Shown: positions 21,177-32,227, counted from the first letter of the stretch. The stretch: 64,000 nucleotides of DNA from Nitzschia sp. pyKryTriq1 (GCA_956465555.1 OY101121.1:1078722-1142721), one strand, 5' to 3'. Numbers and translations: made by a program. The notes: a model not told the origin generated them from the letters alone.

Positions 21177-22920
21177 ATGAGTGAACTGGTGGAGGAGAAA
21201 CGGCCCTCTGATGAGGAGATGCGCAAGCTCCTCAAGCCAACGCCCAGTGCGGAGCAGTTATTACTAGCCCTACAGTCGAGCTACGCAGACCCCGGGCAAT
21301 CCATCAAGTTTGTCAAGGACTTGGAATCTTATGATGACCGTAATTTCTGGGTGGAAATTGATGGGAAACCATACCTCGCGAAGGTCCACAACGGCGTTGA
21401 ATCGATCGACTTTATGGAACTTCACAAGAAAGGCGAGTACTCGAAATCCATTATCCATCTGCAAAATGCAATCATGGACCACCTGAATAAAAACGGAATC
21501 AACACCTCGAAGCCCAAGCAAACACTGGAGGGGCAACTTCCCACACCAGCGAGCATCCAGAGCCTGCCGGTGGCGTCCAGCGAACACAGTCCTTGTGATC
21601 TGGTGGTTCGTCTCCTGGGCTGGGTAGACGGCACGCCTATGTCTTCGGCGAAATTACTCCCCTTGGAATCACTGGCCGACGCCGGTCGATTTTTGGGCCG
21701 CATGAGCCAAGTGCTGAGCGAGCTCGACACCACCGAGCTAGTAGCAGCAAAACGATTCCATCAGTGGGATGGAAAGAACACAATGGGGGTCAAAGATTTT
21801 GTGGGGTACATTCAAGATCCAAGGAGAAAAGCCTTGGTAGAGAGTGTCTTGGAAGCCTTTCAAAGAGATTTGATTGATAGCAAGGAAGCTGAATCGTTTC
21901 CAACGTCTATCATTCATGGTAAGTTTCTGGTGTCGCTTGAACATGGTGCTAGCGCTTATTAAAGCTACAGTAATCGAACTGGATCCTAATTTCTCTCGCG
22001 TATGGACGAAAAGGGGACTTTAATGATGCGAACATGCTCGTGGACTCGAACTTTCTTGTTTCAGGAGTTATTGATTTCGGGGACTCCGTCGAAAGGTACG
22101 TAAATCTCTCTTGGTGGTTGAAGTGTGCTTTAGGTCGGCTCATTATCAAACTAGAGTATTCAGTTTCCCTCGTGGATTGCGAGACTTGAGATCGCCCGAT
22201 TGACTTAACGTTGTCGGAGGTTTCTTGTTTCGCATAACGTACTGAAAACTTCATATCAATGAGCAATAGCGATCCACGGCTTAAAGCACCGGACTGTCAA
22301 CGCTATCATGGACCCCCTGTTAAGTGGAGGAAATCATGACGATGGCTGTCACACATTTCATCAGACCGAATGAATCTCACCTTCTCACTTTCTTTGTTGG
22401 TTTCGGTTCTCTGCTTTCCTGAAGTTGGCGGATACTGGACTTGAGTGTGGCCATGGCCTATTCGATGCTTTCAGTATATGCCAAGAACGGCCGCTCGATT
22501 TCGGCCGCGGCGGCCTTACTGCGGGGTTATAACTCGGTTTGCCCTCTGTCAGAAGAGGAGCGCAAGCATTTGCTTCTATTGATTGCATGTCGATTATCTT
22601 GTTCGGTGACTCTCGGCGCCTACTCTTTCCAACAGAATCCGGAGAACGAATATTTGTTGCTACATGCACTGCCGGCGTGGGATACGCTCGATCTCATTTG
22701 GGGCACGGATGAAGTGCGAAGAGAAGAAATGGCAAAACTCCTCAGCGGCGTCTTTGATCTAGCATGTTCATCCCAGGTAGATCCTGATGCTGAAATTATC
22801 AACTGCTGTGATCTTTCCTTTCCGGACCCAAGCATAGCCGATCCCCTGAGCGAAATGCGCGTGGCACTGGTGGACGATCCTACAAGACCAACCAAACGAA
22901 GAAGGAGTACTTTCCGCTAA
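21177..22920 (+). CDS. Hydroxylysine-kinase-like aminoglycoside phosphotransferase family protein
   Basis: Three exons: 21177-21918, 22014-22095 and 22446-22920. The joins reconstruct IIHG-GDFNDANMLVDSNF, then GVIDFGDSVE-SVAMAYSML. These are the catalytic loop (HGDFNDxN) and the metal-binding IDFGD of HYKK/AGPHD1-type kinases, which phosphorylate 5-hydroxylysine with GTP in animals. The N-lobe shows NFWVEIDGKPYLAKVHN with a candidate nucleotide-binding Lys, and LVVRLLGWVDGTPM. Total length is about 432 residues, near the family's 370-400. The second intron (350 nt) is long for this window, and its acceptor near 22445 is the least certain join. The substrate in an alga is not predictable from sequence; related proteins act on various amino alcohols. 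Confidence 0.8.
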
Positions 22921-23022
22921 GTAGTAAACTACTGCATAGACATAACGCTTCACGCTTCGTCAGTTTGAAAATATTTCCTTGGCATGCAAAGAGCATTCTA
23001 GTTCATCTATAAGAGTAGTTTT

Positions 23023-23883
23023 TTACGGTTTAGTCACACAAGGCCCGTCGAATCCTTGAGCTGTCAAACCTCCATCAACGCCAAGCACCTGACCCGTCAT
23101 GTAGCTACTAGCCGGAAGACAGAGGAATACAATGGGGCCAGCAATTTCTTGTGGGGAAGCGAGTCGGTGCATAGGAGTCCATGCTTTTACCTTGTCTAGC
23201 TGGGTCGGATCTTTCTTGACGGCCTCTTCCAACATGGGCGTCATGGTCATCCAGGGAGTGACCGCGTTGACACGAATATTGCGGCTTGCCCATTCACATG
23301 CGAGTATTTTAGTGAAATGATTAATGGCAGCCTTGGACATACCATAGGCAGCCCCAGTACCTGAGGACTGTACCCCGGCAGCAGACGAGACGTTGACAAT
23401 CGTAGCACCAAGATCTTCATCCAGTAGGTCAGAGAACATGCGACACAAGAAATAGGCTGAATCCACATTTGTTTTCATCATAGTATAGTATTCTTCCTCT
23501 GCTTGTTCCAACACTGTCTTTCGTATGTTCGTCCCAACATTGTTAATGAGTCCCTGAATTTTTCCTCCTTTGAACGCGTCTTTGGCGGCTTGCACCAGAG
23601 TCTCCCGACCCTCCGAAGTGGCAACGTCGCAAATCGAGTGGAAAATAGATGATGATGATGATGTTGCGCCGTATTCTTCGTTGAGCGACGTCAGTAGCTC
23701 GTCACATGCACTCCTTGAACAAAATAAAACACCCGACGCGCCATTGGCCAGAAGAGCCTTGACCGTTGCCAATCCAATACCGTTGGTGCCCCCCGTCACG
23801 ACGAAATTTCGCCCAGCCAGCGACCAACATTTTTGGATGCCGTCCTTGGTGCTGCAGCTGCCCTGTAGATTTGCGGATGACAT
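23023..23883 (-). CDS. Short-chain dehydrogenase/reductase, tropinone-reductase-like
   Basis: Single exon, 286 residues from the Met of MSSANLQG. It is a classical SDR: NAD(P)-binding TGGTNGIG, then CSRSA (the position often giving NADP preference), LINNVGTN, the catalytic Ser in NVSSAAG, YGMSK with catalytic Tyr and Lys, and VNAVTPWMTMTPM. The end GQVLGVDGGLTAQGF is typical of the tropinone-reductase-like branch, whose members in plants and algae have diverse, mostly unknown ketone substrates. The frame stays open to a Met at 24036, adding a hydrophobic stretch. That extension is partly encoded by the GTAC-rich repeat typical of this genome's intergenic DNA, so I prefer the shorter form. With the longer start it could be membrane-anchored or organellar. 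Confidence 0.88.
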   Translation of the reverse strand: MSSANLQGSCSTKDGIQKCWSLAGRNFVVTGGTNGIGLATVKALLANGASGVLFCSRSACDELLTSLNEEYGATSSSSSIFHSICDVATSEGRETLVQAAKDAFKGGKIQGLINNVGTNIRKTVLEQAEEEYYTMMKTNVDSAYFLCRMFSDLLDEDLGATIVNVSSAAGVQSSGTGAAYGMSKAAINHFTKILACEWASRNIRVNAVTPWMTMTPMLEEAVKKDPTQLDKVKAWTPMHRLASPQEIAGPIVFLCLPASSYMTGQVLGVDGGLTAQGFDGPCVTKP

Positions 23884-24769
23884 TCTTGATATTCTTATTC
23901 TGAAGAAAGAACCAACCGAGGGATGATCGACGTGATCAGTACCACTACCAGTACCGTAGAAAGGAAAGGAGTAATATGCAACCCAAGTGGTGACTACTAT
24001 CGTACCGGTAGCGATCGCAGCAGCCAGCAGCGTCATCGTTCATCTACTCGACTTTACTTGTACTGTACCAAGGAAACAGGCGATCGAGGATTTTCAGTTC
24101 GTAGCGCGAATCATCATCGAACAACAAAGAACGCACGAGCACGCAGCGACGAACGAACTGCGGATATCTTTGACTAATGCGACTTCACTGCTCATCTTCC
24201 GGGGAACCCGGAGACGTCACGAAAGCTGTGCGGTTAGGTTCAAGCTAGTCGCGTTACAGCGAGAGCCGTCTACCCTGTACCGCGGTACCTTCGTACCGTA
24301 ACAGGTACAGCACCAATACTGTACGTACGAGTACAGTACTGAGTACTGTACTGTGCCGGTACCGGTAGACGGAGAATCTTGTGTACATTCTACGGACGGC
24401 CGTTATTTTTTCGAATCCTACGTGTGTCTGCGTCAAAAAATAAACTGCACGAAATAAGACGCGCTATTCTTCGTTCGTTCGTTCGTCACACATCATCGAT
24501 CAAAAGACACATCATCCAAGCCGCTTGCTTGGCATTCCCACTCATCATCCCACGTGTAAGGTAAAAGGTAACAACAAAAGGTGAAAAGGTGGCAATCGGC
24601 ACCACAGTCGCCGCTCGGATCCTTTCGTTTCCCATTGCAACGACTTGATCCTTTGGGCCCTCGACCAGAATTCCTACGGCCTTCAACGTGAAAGCATCTT
24701 TCTTGTGAAAATACTCATTCTTTTTGAACCGAAGAATCCTGGTGTCAGCTACATAGCTAAACAGGCAAG
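23884..24769. other. Intergenic with a dense GTAC-palindrome island
   Basis: Divergent spacer between the SDR and the ABC1 kinase. Positions 24280-24370 are packed with GTAC-core palindromes (GGTACC, CCGGTACCGG, AGTACT). A TTCG/GTTC microsatellite lies at about 24470-24487. No gene was recognised. Confidence 0.5.
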
Positions 24770-27700
24770 ATGAGGAATCACCAACACCAATCCATTATTT
24801 CTACGGCGTTCCTTCTCTGCCTCTTGTCTGCAGTGGTATCTGGCTTTTCTTCCAATTTCAACTCGCCGTTATCACAACGCAATCCTTCGTGTCATCGGCC
24901 CTATGGTTGTTATGCTGTTACTAAGGAAAAGGAGGAGAAAGAGACCACAAATACTGTCGTCAACGGAGAAGTGATCAACGGAACACCCAAACCCGAAGCG
25001 ACCGCTAGCTCAAAAGCGACAATAGTAGAAGTCGCTGACGATACGTTTTTCAAAGACTTTAATGCTTCGCATTACACGGAGTCGGTAGTTGCAAACATTA
25101 CCGAGGTGATGGATGAGATTAGTCGGCGAATAAATGAAGGGTCGATGGAGCTCTTTGAGAATCTCACTATGGTTATGGATGGGAGGCTAGCTGACCAATT
25201 GCCTGACTCGGCGGTTTCGGAGCTCACCGAATATATTAGTGGGATCGCACAACAACTTCAAGTGGCACAGCAACAAGAATTACAACGTCAACTAGATGAC
25301 TTCGAGAAGCTTTTTGTGGAACCCTTGGAGCAAATCGCATTTTCCGATGCGCCACTCTTTGATATGGATAAGAAAAAGCCAAAAACGAAGGAACAGCTCG
25401 AACGCGAAGAAGCAGCGAAACGCAGAGCCATGCAAAATGAATTGGTATTGGCGGGATCGAATTCAACATTGAATAAGTCAGCTAGGATGAAGACTCGCGA
25501 ACTCATCAGCAACTTCAATGTGGCTCCACTCTATTACTCGGTCGCTCTCCTATATCGGTGGGCTCAAAAGGTGTCTTACCCCTCGGTATTGTTGGTGTCG
25601 GCATTCAAGAGTCTTGCCAACCTGGTCAAGACCAAAGGTGCTCCGACGAAGAAGAAAAAGAAAGGCAATGACGAGATCTCGTACGAGGAATATATGAACG
25701 ATGCTGAGGCAATGCAGTCGGGGTGGAAGCGAATTGGCGAAATTGCAGCAAAGGGATCAATTGGCAAAAAGTGGGCCATCTTGCGTCGATCTGCTGAAGT
25801 GTGGGCTTATTTCTCGGCTTTTTATCTGAAGGACAGAAGGATAACTCAAAAATATCAGAGTGGGAAATGGAGCGAAGAAAGGTTCAAGGAAGAAAGATCA
25901 AAGCTTGGATCTGAAATCACGCAAAATCTACTGAGGTTGGGTCCAACATTTATCAAGGTATGCAATGAATATGTCACGACTAATCCAAGGTCTCTTGTGT
26001 TGAATGCCACTCACCGATTTTATTTTTCAGGTGGGACAACTTTTTTCTACCAGGATTGATATTGTTCCGAAGGAGTACATCGAACAGCTGAAGTTGCTAC
26101 AGGACAACGTGCCTCCCTTTTCTGGAGAGTTGGCGGTTGAGATCATGGAAAGAGAGCTAGGCAAACCTGTTGATGAAGTTTTTGATACATTTGAACGGAA
26201 GGCCCTGGCAGGGGCATCTCTCGGGCAGGTTCATATTGCTACGAAGGGCAAGCAAACATTTGCGATCAAAATCCAGAGACCATACTTGAAAGAACTTTTC
26301 GAAGTTGATCTTGGTCAGCTGCGGCAATTGGCGGTATTTGTAGATGCGTTGGATGTCACCTCCGAAGGAGGTCTATTCGACAAGAACACGCAAAGAGATT
26401 GGTTGAGCATCTTTGAGGAGAATAAACGACTACTGTACGAAGAAATTGACTACGAGAACGAGTTTCGAAACGCCGAACGATTCCGGTAAGTGCTCATCGA
26501 ACTTGAACAGCGTTGATCGGATGATTTTTCTGAACTTTCTCACACGTCCGCGCCGCCTTCGACTTTAGCGCCAACTTTGACACGCCAAAGTTCAAACACA
26601 TTACCGCCCCAAAAGTCTACAAGGAGTATTCCACAGATAAGGTGCTTTGTATGGAATACCTACCAGGTGTCAAGATTACTGATTTGGATAAGATCGCAGA
26701 GATAGGTCTCGATCCTGTCGATATCAGTATCAAATCAGCCGAGGCATTTCTAGAGCAACTCTGCCGTCATGGATTTTTCGTGAGTACTTTGGGCCCTGAG
26801 GTAATCATGTTCATTGAATCGTCGTCCCTAACAACTTGCTTCTGTGATATAGCACTCGGACCCACACCCTGGTACGGAGATAAAGTCGAATTCACTCGAG
26901 TATTGTTGGTTGATGGATATGTACAAATACTTACACTCTATCTCCTTTCGCTTGTCCAGGCAATATTTCTGTCGAAAAGGGGCCTGATGGTGGTGCACGC
27001 ATTATTTTTTACGATTTTGGCATGATGGATTCTTTCGGGCAAAGGGAAAGAAAGGGTTTTGTAGACTTTGCTTTCGCTGTATATTATGACGCCAATGTGA
27101 AAGATGCTTGCGATGCGCTGGAACGCATGGGAATGCTTAGAACAGGCCCCGACTTGGATCGGGTTGCGATCGAGCGCGTCGGCCAAGACTTTATTGATCG
27201 CTTCCAAGAAACCTTGAAACGAGATAAGGATTGGGAGAATGAACTCAGCCCCGAAGAGCAAAAGAGGATCACGAGAGATCGACGGAAGCAGCTCGGAGAA
27301 GAATTCCTGTCGCTGAATCGTGATTCTCCGTTTATCTTCCCACCTACGTGGACTTTTGTATTGCGTGCTTTCTTTTCGCTTGACGGAATCGGAAAGACAT
27401 TGAATCCTCAGTATGATTTGACCAAAATCATGCTCCCATACTTGAAAGAACTCATCGACTTGAAAGACGGAAATGCATTCAAGACGACTCTTGTGCGCAT
27501 CGGGAAGAGAGTTGGTCTTCGGCCTGAGGACATTTATCAAGTTGTCACCCAACCTCGAAGAACTGCGAAAATTGAAGACATCGTGGCAAGGTATGTGGAC
27601 TTTGAATATGGCTCCTCTGAATTTCTGAAAGGAATGCCACAGATCTGGATCTAACAAATTGTTGTTTTAGGCTTGAAAAGGGTGACTTCAAGCTCAGGGT

Positions 27701-27956
27701 ACGGGCATTGGATGTGGAGCGACAGAATGAAAGAAGCAAACTAGTTCTTCGGAATACTTATGAAGCCGTCGTTCTCGGTCTTTTATTCCAAAGTGGCATC
27801 ACACTTCTTACTGTTGGAAGTGGGCTGAGAGGAGCGCAACCACTTAGCAAATTACTACTCGGAGCCGCGACATTCCTTGCAATTCGTGTGCCTCTGAATG
27901 CAAGAAAGGTTCGCCAGTTGGACAGATACAACGAAAAATACGGAATGAAGACGTAG
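24770..27956 (+). CDS. ABC1/ADCK-family atypical kinase, probably plastid
   Basis: Six exons (24770-25957, 26031-26485, 26569-26779, 26853-26871, 26960-27590, 27671-27956) give 929 residues in a continuous frame. ABC1K proteins are atypical kinases regulating isoprenoid-quinone and plastoglobule lipid metabolism. The family motifs are all present: [11 protein letters not shown] (KxGQ), AGASLGQVH (Ala-rich nucleotide loop), FAIKIQRP (Lys), [19 protein letters not shown] and YDFGMM. The fourth exon is a 19-nt microexon encoding HSDPHP and part of the next Gly. The N-terminus is a signal peptide ending SGFSS, an ASAFAP-like plastid entry signal, followed by about 350 residues with Glu/Gln-rich helices. 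The C-terminus has two hydrophobic segments ([14 protein letters not shown] and [11 protein letters not shown]), as in plastid ABC1K members. Introns are 73-88 nt. Confidence 0.9.
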
Positions 27957-28714
27957 ACATCATATTTCCTTGCTAGGCTAAAGTATCAATCTGCACTCTG
28001 GGAACCCGTGAAGCTAAGCTCAAAGGACTTGCGCCATGAACTATAGTAGCAAATAGGATATTACTTGACTGTGGTCTTGCTCCAGGTGTTGTGCTGTAAG
28101 ATGAACGTAAATCCACGAATGCCGGTACTAGGATGCATCTTTAGCTATCTCCTTATCTCACAGCAGGGTGCAGCGCAAGGCCTTGAAACAGATGACAATA
28201 CCTTTCCCTCTCTATCTACGAGTACTAGACTGGGTAGAGAGTTTCCTCTGCCTACGAACCAATACAACATTCGAAACCATACATAGTTCTCTTCTACTAT
28301 TCATTCATAATACAATATTCATTCGTAACCAGGTATTGCCAGCCAGCGCGCGCGAGCGGGTCAAGCACACAGTGCGGGCATGCGCGAAGCCTTTCACGCC
28401 TGCCGCGCTCATTCGACACGCGTCGTCCCACAGCGCAAAACAACAGCGAGAAAATCAACGCTCGACAAAGGCGGGTCGCAATATTTCTATTTTCGCAGTT
28501 CGCAATTACAATACGGAGGCCATTATTTTTCCTTGACTACAAGTACTACTGTCTATCGGACGACAAGGCACGCAACATTGCTTCATAATCAATTAGCCGA
28601 GAGTTTGCCAGAGTTTTGGAGCATTTCCCTGCGAAGCATCCCCTTTCTTCGGTCACTACTTTTCCAACCTACAATACGTTGAAAGCACTTTACACGCTAC
28701 TGTACGTCACCACG
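27957..28714. other. Intergenic
   Basis: Between two rightward genes. One 73-codon frame at 28065 has a hydrophobic start but no support. There are GCGC-rich stretches near 28345-28450. Nothing else was recognised. Confidence 0.4.
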
Positions 28715-29089
28715 ATGAAAGACGACCGCCTCAACAACCGATTCAATTCATATCAGCAGAGTGGCTCTTACGTTCCCCCAGGGAAAACGTTTGCTGACAA
28801 ACAGACGAACGTTTTATCGGATACTGTCAAAACACAATACCAGGCTGAAGAAACAGCCAATGCTGTTTTGAATCAACTGCACGGACAGCGGCAACAACTC
28901 CAGGGCGCCAACGATGATGTCTGGGACATGCGACAAGCGACGGAGCAAACGAAACGGGAACTTCGAGATCTTCAGTCGAAATATCGCCAAAGGAAGATGA
29001 GACTTTACATTTGGATTGCTATAGTGGGGGCACTTGACTTTTTACTCTTTTTGAGGCTGCTTCGGTGTCGGGGAAGCTTTTTCTGCTAA
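28715..29089 (+). CDS. Short tail-anchored SNARE (Qb-like, Vti1/membrin type)
   Basis: Single exon, 124 residues from the Met of MKDDRLNN. A Met at 28616 is in frame, but the extra residues look like UTR. Residues 40-100 form a SNARE-type heptad helix: TVKTQYQAEETANAVLNQL, then GQRQQLQGANDDVW, where the central Gln would be the zero-layer residue. It is followed by TKRELRDLQSKYRQRKM and a single C-terminal membrane span (LYIWIAIVGALDFLLFLRLL) with a short basic tail. Vti1, membrin and Bos1 carry the similar 'L..QR..L..A...' core. It would act in vesicle fusion on an endomembrane. It lacks the N-terminal three-helix domain usual in these SNAREs. The subtype is uncertain. Confidence 0.7.
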   Translation: MKDDRLNNRFNSYQQSGSYVPPGKTFADKQTNVLSDTVKTQYQAEETANAVLNQLHGQRQQLQGANDDVWDMRQATEQTKRELRDLQSKYRQRKMRLYIWIAIVGALDFLLFLRLLRCRGSFFC

Positions 29090-29745
29090 GTTGAGGGGAA
29101 GTGGAGGAATGAGTTGAAACATCAAGAAATCAAGGTCGGACTCTCAGCATGGCTTGTCATTTTCCTAGCACAGTGTTGAGTGCCAAACAAAACAAACCAC
29201 TAGATAGATCATTTCTGGAGTTCGAGGAATTCTTGCCTCCTCGTCGGCTCGTCTAATAGAATTTCACAAGTCTGATATCATCTTCTGATCTAATCGTTTT
29301 AGCGGAAACGGCTGCTTGTCACGTAGCGAATTGGCTCATCACAGGATAGTATATCTCTGTGAGGGGGGAGGAGCAAAGTACAGTAGCAGACTTTGAACTT
29401 GTACGAAGTACCTAGTCTCCTCTGGAGGAGAGTGCGTCTTGTTGTACTAGTATCTGTAGAGCAGGGGATTTGTCTACGGTACTACCCTCTCGACACTATA
29501 CCTCTCCAGAGAGCATAGCAGCACGAGTGAGTAGTGAGAGAACGGTAACAAGGTGCAGATTGTACTAAACTCTTATCAGTTCGTAGACTACCTCCTCTCT
29601 ACTCGTTTACGAGTACTACTGTCTACGAGTAGACTACTGGTACTTCGTACAGATAGTCTCTCTACGAAACTCTACTCTCTCTACTCCCTCTCTTTTTTTT
29701 AAAGAGAGAGAGTAGAGAGAGTAATAGTAGAGAGAAATCTCTCTC
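29090..29745. other. Intergenic, CT/AG-rich, flanking the transposon
   Basis: From about 29340 the DNA becomes rich in TACTCT/AGAGAG tracts. It ends in a near-perfect 22-bp inverted repeat at 29674-29722, just before the transposon's left end. No gene was recognised. Confidence 0.5.
29674..29722. repeat. CT/AG inverted repeat (hairpin)
   Basis: A 22-base CT-rich arm is followed after a T run by its reverse complement, with about one mismatch. It may form a hairpin and lies 24 bases before the transposon. Confidence 0.6.
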
Positions 29746-29786
29746 TGTTACGACAATCCCGCGAAATTCGAAATCCCGCGGGATTT
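29746..29786 (+). repeat. Left terminal inverted repeat of the Ginger-like element
   Basis: Starts TGTTACGACAA and pairs with 33258-33298. The first 11 bases are identical and the rest is loosely matched. Confidence 0.75.
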
Positions 29787-29822
29787 TACTTTGAATCCAC
29801 GAAATCGAAATCCCACGGGATT
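29757..29822. repeat. Subterminal palindromic motif, left side
   Basis: Two copies of an AATCCCRCGGGATT-like palindrome plus related half-sites. The same motif recurs near the right end, so it is a candidate transposase-binding site. Confidence 0.5.
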
Positions 29823-30145
29823 TTGATCCTCTCTCCCGCCAAACACTTCGTGTCGCTTCCGACAGGACTATTGAAAGCCAACCATCCACGACAGTCGGAA
29901 TCTCTTCCCCCCTCTTCCAACAAAACACATCCTCTAGCTAATACTAGTTGCGGTTTTATTCTCACACGTTTGTTATCACATACACACACACACACACACC
30001 TTGCTTAGCAAGAACATAACAGAGCCTAACATGACCGAGCCTTCAAGCACCGAGCCTTCAAGCACCGACCCTGCTGTAGAAGAACCTGCCCACAATTCTC
30101 CTATTGCTCTGACTACTGCTCCTCCTATTGCTATATCTGCCATGA

Positions 30146-32227
30146 TTGATAAACAAGCTTGGAGAGCCCATTTCAACCGGGAAGCCTTTGGCATCCAATT
30201 CACTCCGGAAGGTCTTTATACTGAACCTCCGGAGGTGCTCCGCTCGTCCTCCATGTTTACAAAAGCAAAGTATGATCGGGTACTTGCCCTTGTCCAACGC
30301 TACCCAAGCTGATTTGATTAGCTTTGAATCGGACCCACAACCAAGAGTTCCAGGTGTCAAGGGGAGCGAGATATGCCGATACTTGCTCACAGTGAAGGAT
30401 CATTGCATGAAGTTCTTTTCTGGTTACCCACTAACCTCCAAAAGTGCAGTTGAAGTGGCTCATTGGCTCCATCACCATTTCTCCCTCTACGGATATCCCC
30501 TTATCTTCCATACTGATAATGGCAGCGAATTTGACAATCACGTGATTGATATTGTCAAAGACCTGAACCCGTACTGCTACATTGTTCGAGGTTCCCCACG
30601 TACACCCCGCCACCAGGGGTCCACCGAACGTGGAAACCGTGAAAGCAAGTTTGCAGTTGTAAAGTCAGTACTGGAAAAGAAATTCAAGGACATAAAGAAT
30701 GCCAGTAAATATGCCTGGACCACTGAGTATCCCAATGCTCTCAAGTCCATGAATTCTACTTTCACACGTGGACTGGCCACTGAGACTCCATACGAGTCAG
30801 TCTTTGGTATGAAATACGACGATCCGATCTTTTCCGTATTGCCAACTCTTGGGTACCAGCATGTCAACGGCAAGAATGACTTGGCTGACCTTCAACCATA
30901 CTTGGATGAAAAAGTCTTCAAACGACTATCGTTAATCTATGCTGAACCGGTACAAGACGATGACCTACTGGATAAGACTGGTGACAAGGACTCAGTGCTC
31001 TTACGTCTCAGAACAGTTCTTGGGCCACTTGGGTTTGACATTAGCCTAGCTCTTGAGCGCCCCTCTGCTCTTGGAATTGTGTCACCTGGCACAAAGGTCC
31101 AAAAAACCGGCCCTTCCGTCGAGGGAAAAAAAAAACCCGCAATAACCATGAAGCACACAGCGGACTCGAACTCCCCACCTCAGCCCGATCTTGACAAAAA
31201 AATAAAAGCAAAAACGAACCTGCAGGGAAAGGACTCGAACTCCCCACCTCGGCCCGATCTTGACAAAAAAATAAAAGCAAAAACGAACCTGCAGGGAAAG
31301 GACTCGAACTCCCCACCTCGGCCCGATCTTCCGATGACTGGATCTTTTCCTGCTGTGGCGTCTGCTCACACTGCCACAGGCAGCCCTCAACTTACTACAA
31401 GCAATGCAAAGAAGAATCTCTCGTCTACATTCGAGGAACAATGTGACAGTCAACAAAAGCCTAGGATTCGACAACAACGCACTGTTGCGGAACAGTTTGT
31501 TCACACTCCAGATGAACTGTACATCATTGCGAGACTTACCTGTACTTCCTGCACAACCGCCCACAGGCAGAGCACATTTAACCTTGACATTCCTTCTGAA
31601 ACGGAAAAGAAAAATCTACTAGGCACCACTTGGTTTCGAGGCTCCTATGTCTCCTCCTTCCTCCAACTGGTATCACACAAGTATCATTCCCCAGATGTCC
31701 ATTTGATGGTGGTTGACACACCTGCCCAATCCGATCCAATATTGCCAATTGCGATCATTGGGAAAAAGCTTGTTGTCAGCGCCCTTCAAGGCTTTCATTT
31801 TGCACTTTTGGAGTTTGTCCTGGAAGACAAGATGATTATTGTCCACGACGGATTTGGATATTCACTCACTCATTGGTTTGATCATGCAAAATTTGCACTG
31901 AAAAAGGCATCGCTTATCCCCCTTGACTACAGTAGTCGTCGCATCATTTCTGTTGTCGACAACATGACTGACAACACGTCCCCACGTCATGAATGGGGGA
32001 TGAAGAAGGGGGACTGGGTGCCTCAACAAACCGACACCTACAACTGTGGACCACTGTGTTGTGCTGCTGGTTGGCAGCTACTATCGGGTGGCCAAGGAAT
32101 TGAAAGTGGACTCACGCCTGACATCTACCGTCAACGAGTCATCCACCAGTTTCAGGAATATTTGAAGGAATTTGATTCGTCTCTTTTTTGTGGTCATGGT
32201 GTACCACCGCGCAAAGAAATAAAATAA
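30146..32227 (+). CDS. Transposase: integrase (rve) core fused to a Ulp1-like cysteine protease
   Basis: Open frame of 693 residues. The integrase core runs from about residue 55: ADLISF (first Asp), YLLTVKDHCMKF, HTDNGSEFDN (second Asp), and after about 36 residues RHQGSTERGN (Glu), then TPYESVFGMKYDDP. This is a complete DD36E set resembling SCAND3/KRBA2 and Ginger integrases. A 23-residue unit (DSNSPP.PDLDKKIKAKTNL) is repeated two and a half times as a linker near 340-395. The C-terminal 160 residues look like a C48 protease: HFALLEF (His), VHDGFGYS (Asp), VPQQTDTYNCGPLCCAAGW (Gln and Cys). An overlapping frame from about 30001 to 30312 may hold more N-terminal sequence. Cut-and-paste integration is the inferred role. 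The protease may process the transposase or cleave SUMO-like proteins. Confidence 0.75.
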   Translation: MINKLGEPISTGKPLASNSLRKVFILNLRRCSARPPCLQKQSMIGYLPLSNATQADLISFESDPQPRVPGVKGSEICRYLLTVKDHCMKFFSGYPLTSKSAVEVAHWLHHHFSLYGYPLIFHTDNGSEFDNHVIDIVKDLNPYCYIVRGSPRTPRHQGSTERGNRESKFAVVKSVLEKKFKDIKNASKYAWTTEYPNALKSMNSTFTRGLATETPYESVFGMKYDDPIFSVLPTLGYQHVNGKNDLADLQPYLDEKVFKRLSLIYAEPVQDDDLLDKTGDKDSVLLRLRTVLGPLGFDISLALERPSALGIVSPGTKVQKTGPSVEGKKKPAITMKHTADSNSPPQPDLDKKIKAKTNLQGKDSNSPPRPDLDKKIKAKTNLQGKDSNSPPRPDLPMTGSFPAVASAHTATGSPQLTTSNAKKNLSSTFEEQCDSQQKPRIRQQRTVAEQFVHTPDELYIIARLTCTSCTTAHRQSTFNLDIPSETEKKNLLGTTWFRGSYVSSFLQLVSHKYHSPDVHLMVVDTPAQSDPILPIAIIGKKLVVSALQGFHFALLEFVLEDKMIIVHDGFGYSLTHWFDHAKFALKKASLIPLDYSSRRIISVVDNMTDNTSPRHEWGMKKGDWVPQQTDTYNCGPLCCAAGWQLLSGGQGIESGLTPDIYRQRVIHQFQEYLKEFDSSLFCGHGVPPRKEIK
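31162..31330 (+). repeat. 69-bp direct tandem repeat inside the transposase ORF
   Basis: Units start at 31162, 31231 and 31300 (the last one partial) and are nearly identical. They encode a basic, Pro-rich 23-residue linker. Confidence 0.9.

Noticed and set aside
28065-28286. 73-codon frame with a hydrophobic start
   Set aside because: Too short, no homology, and no support from neighbouring splice sites.
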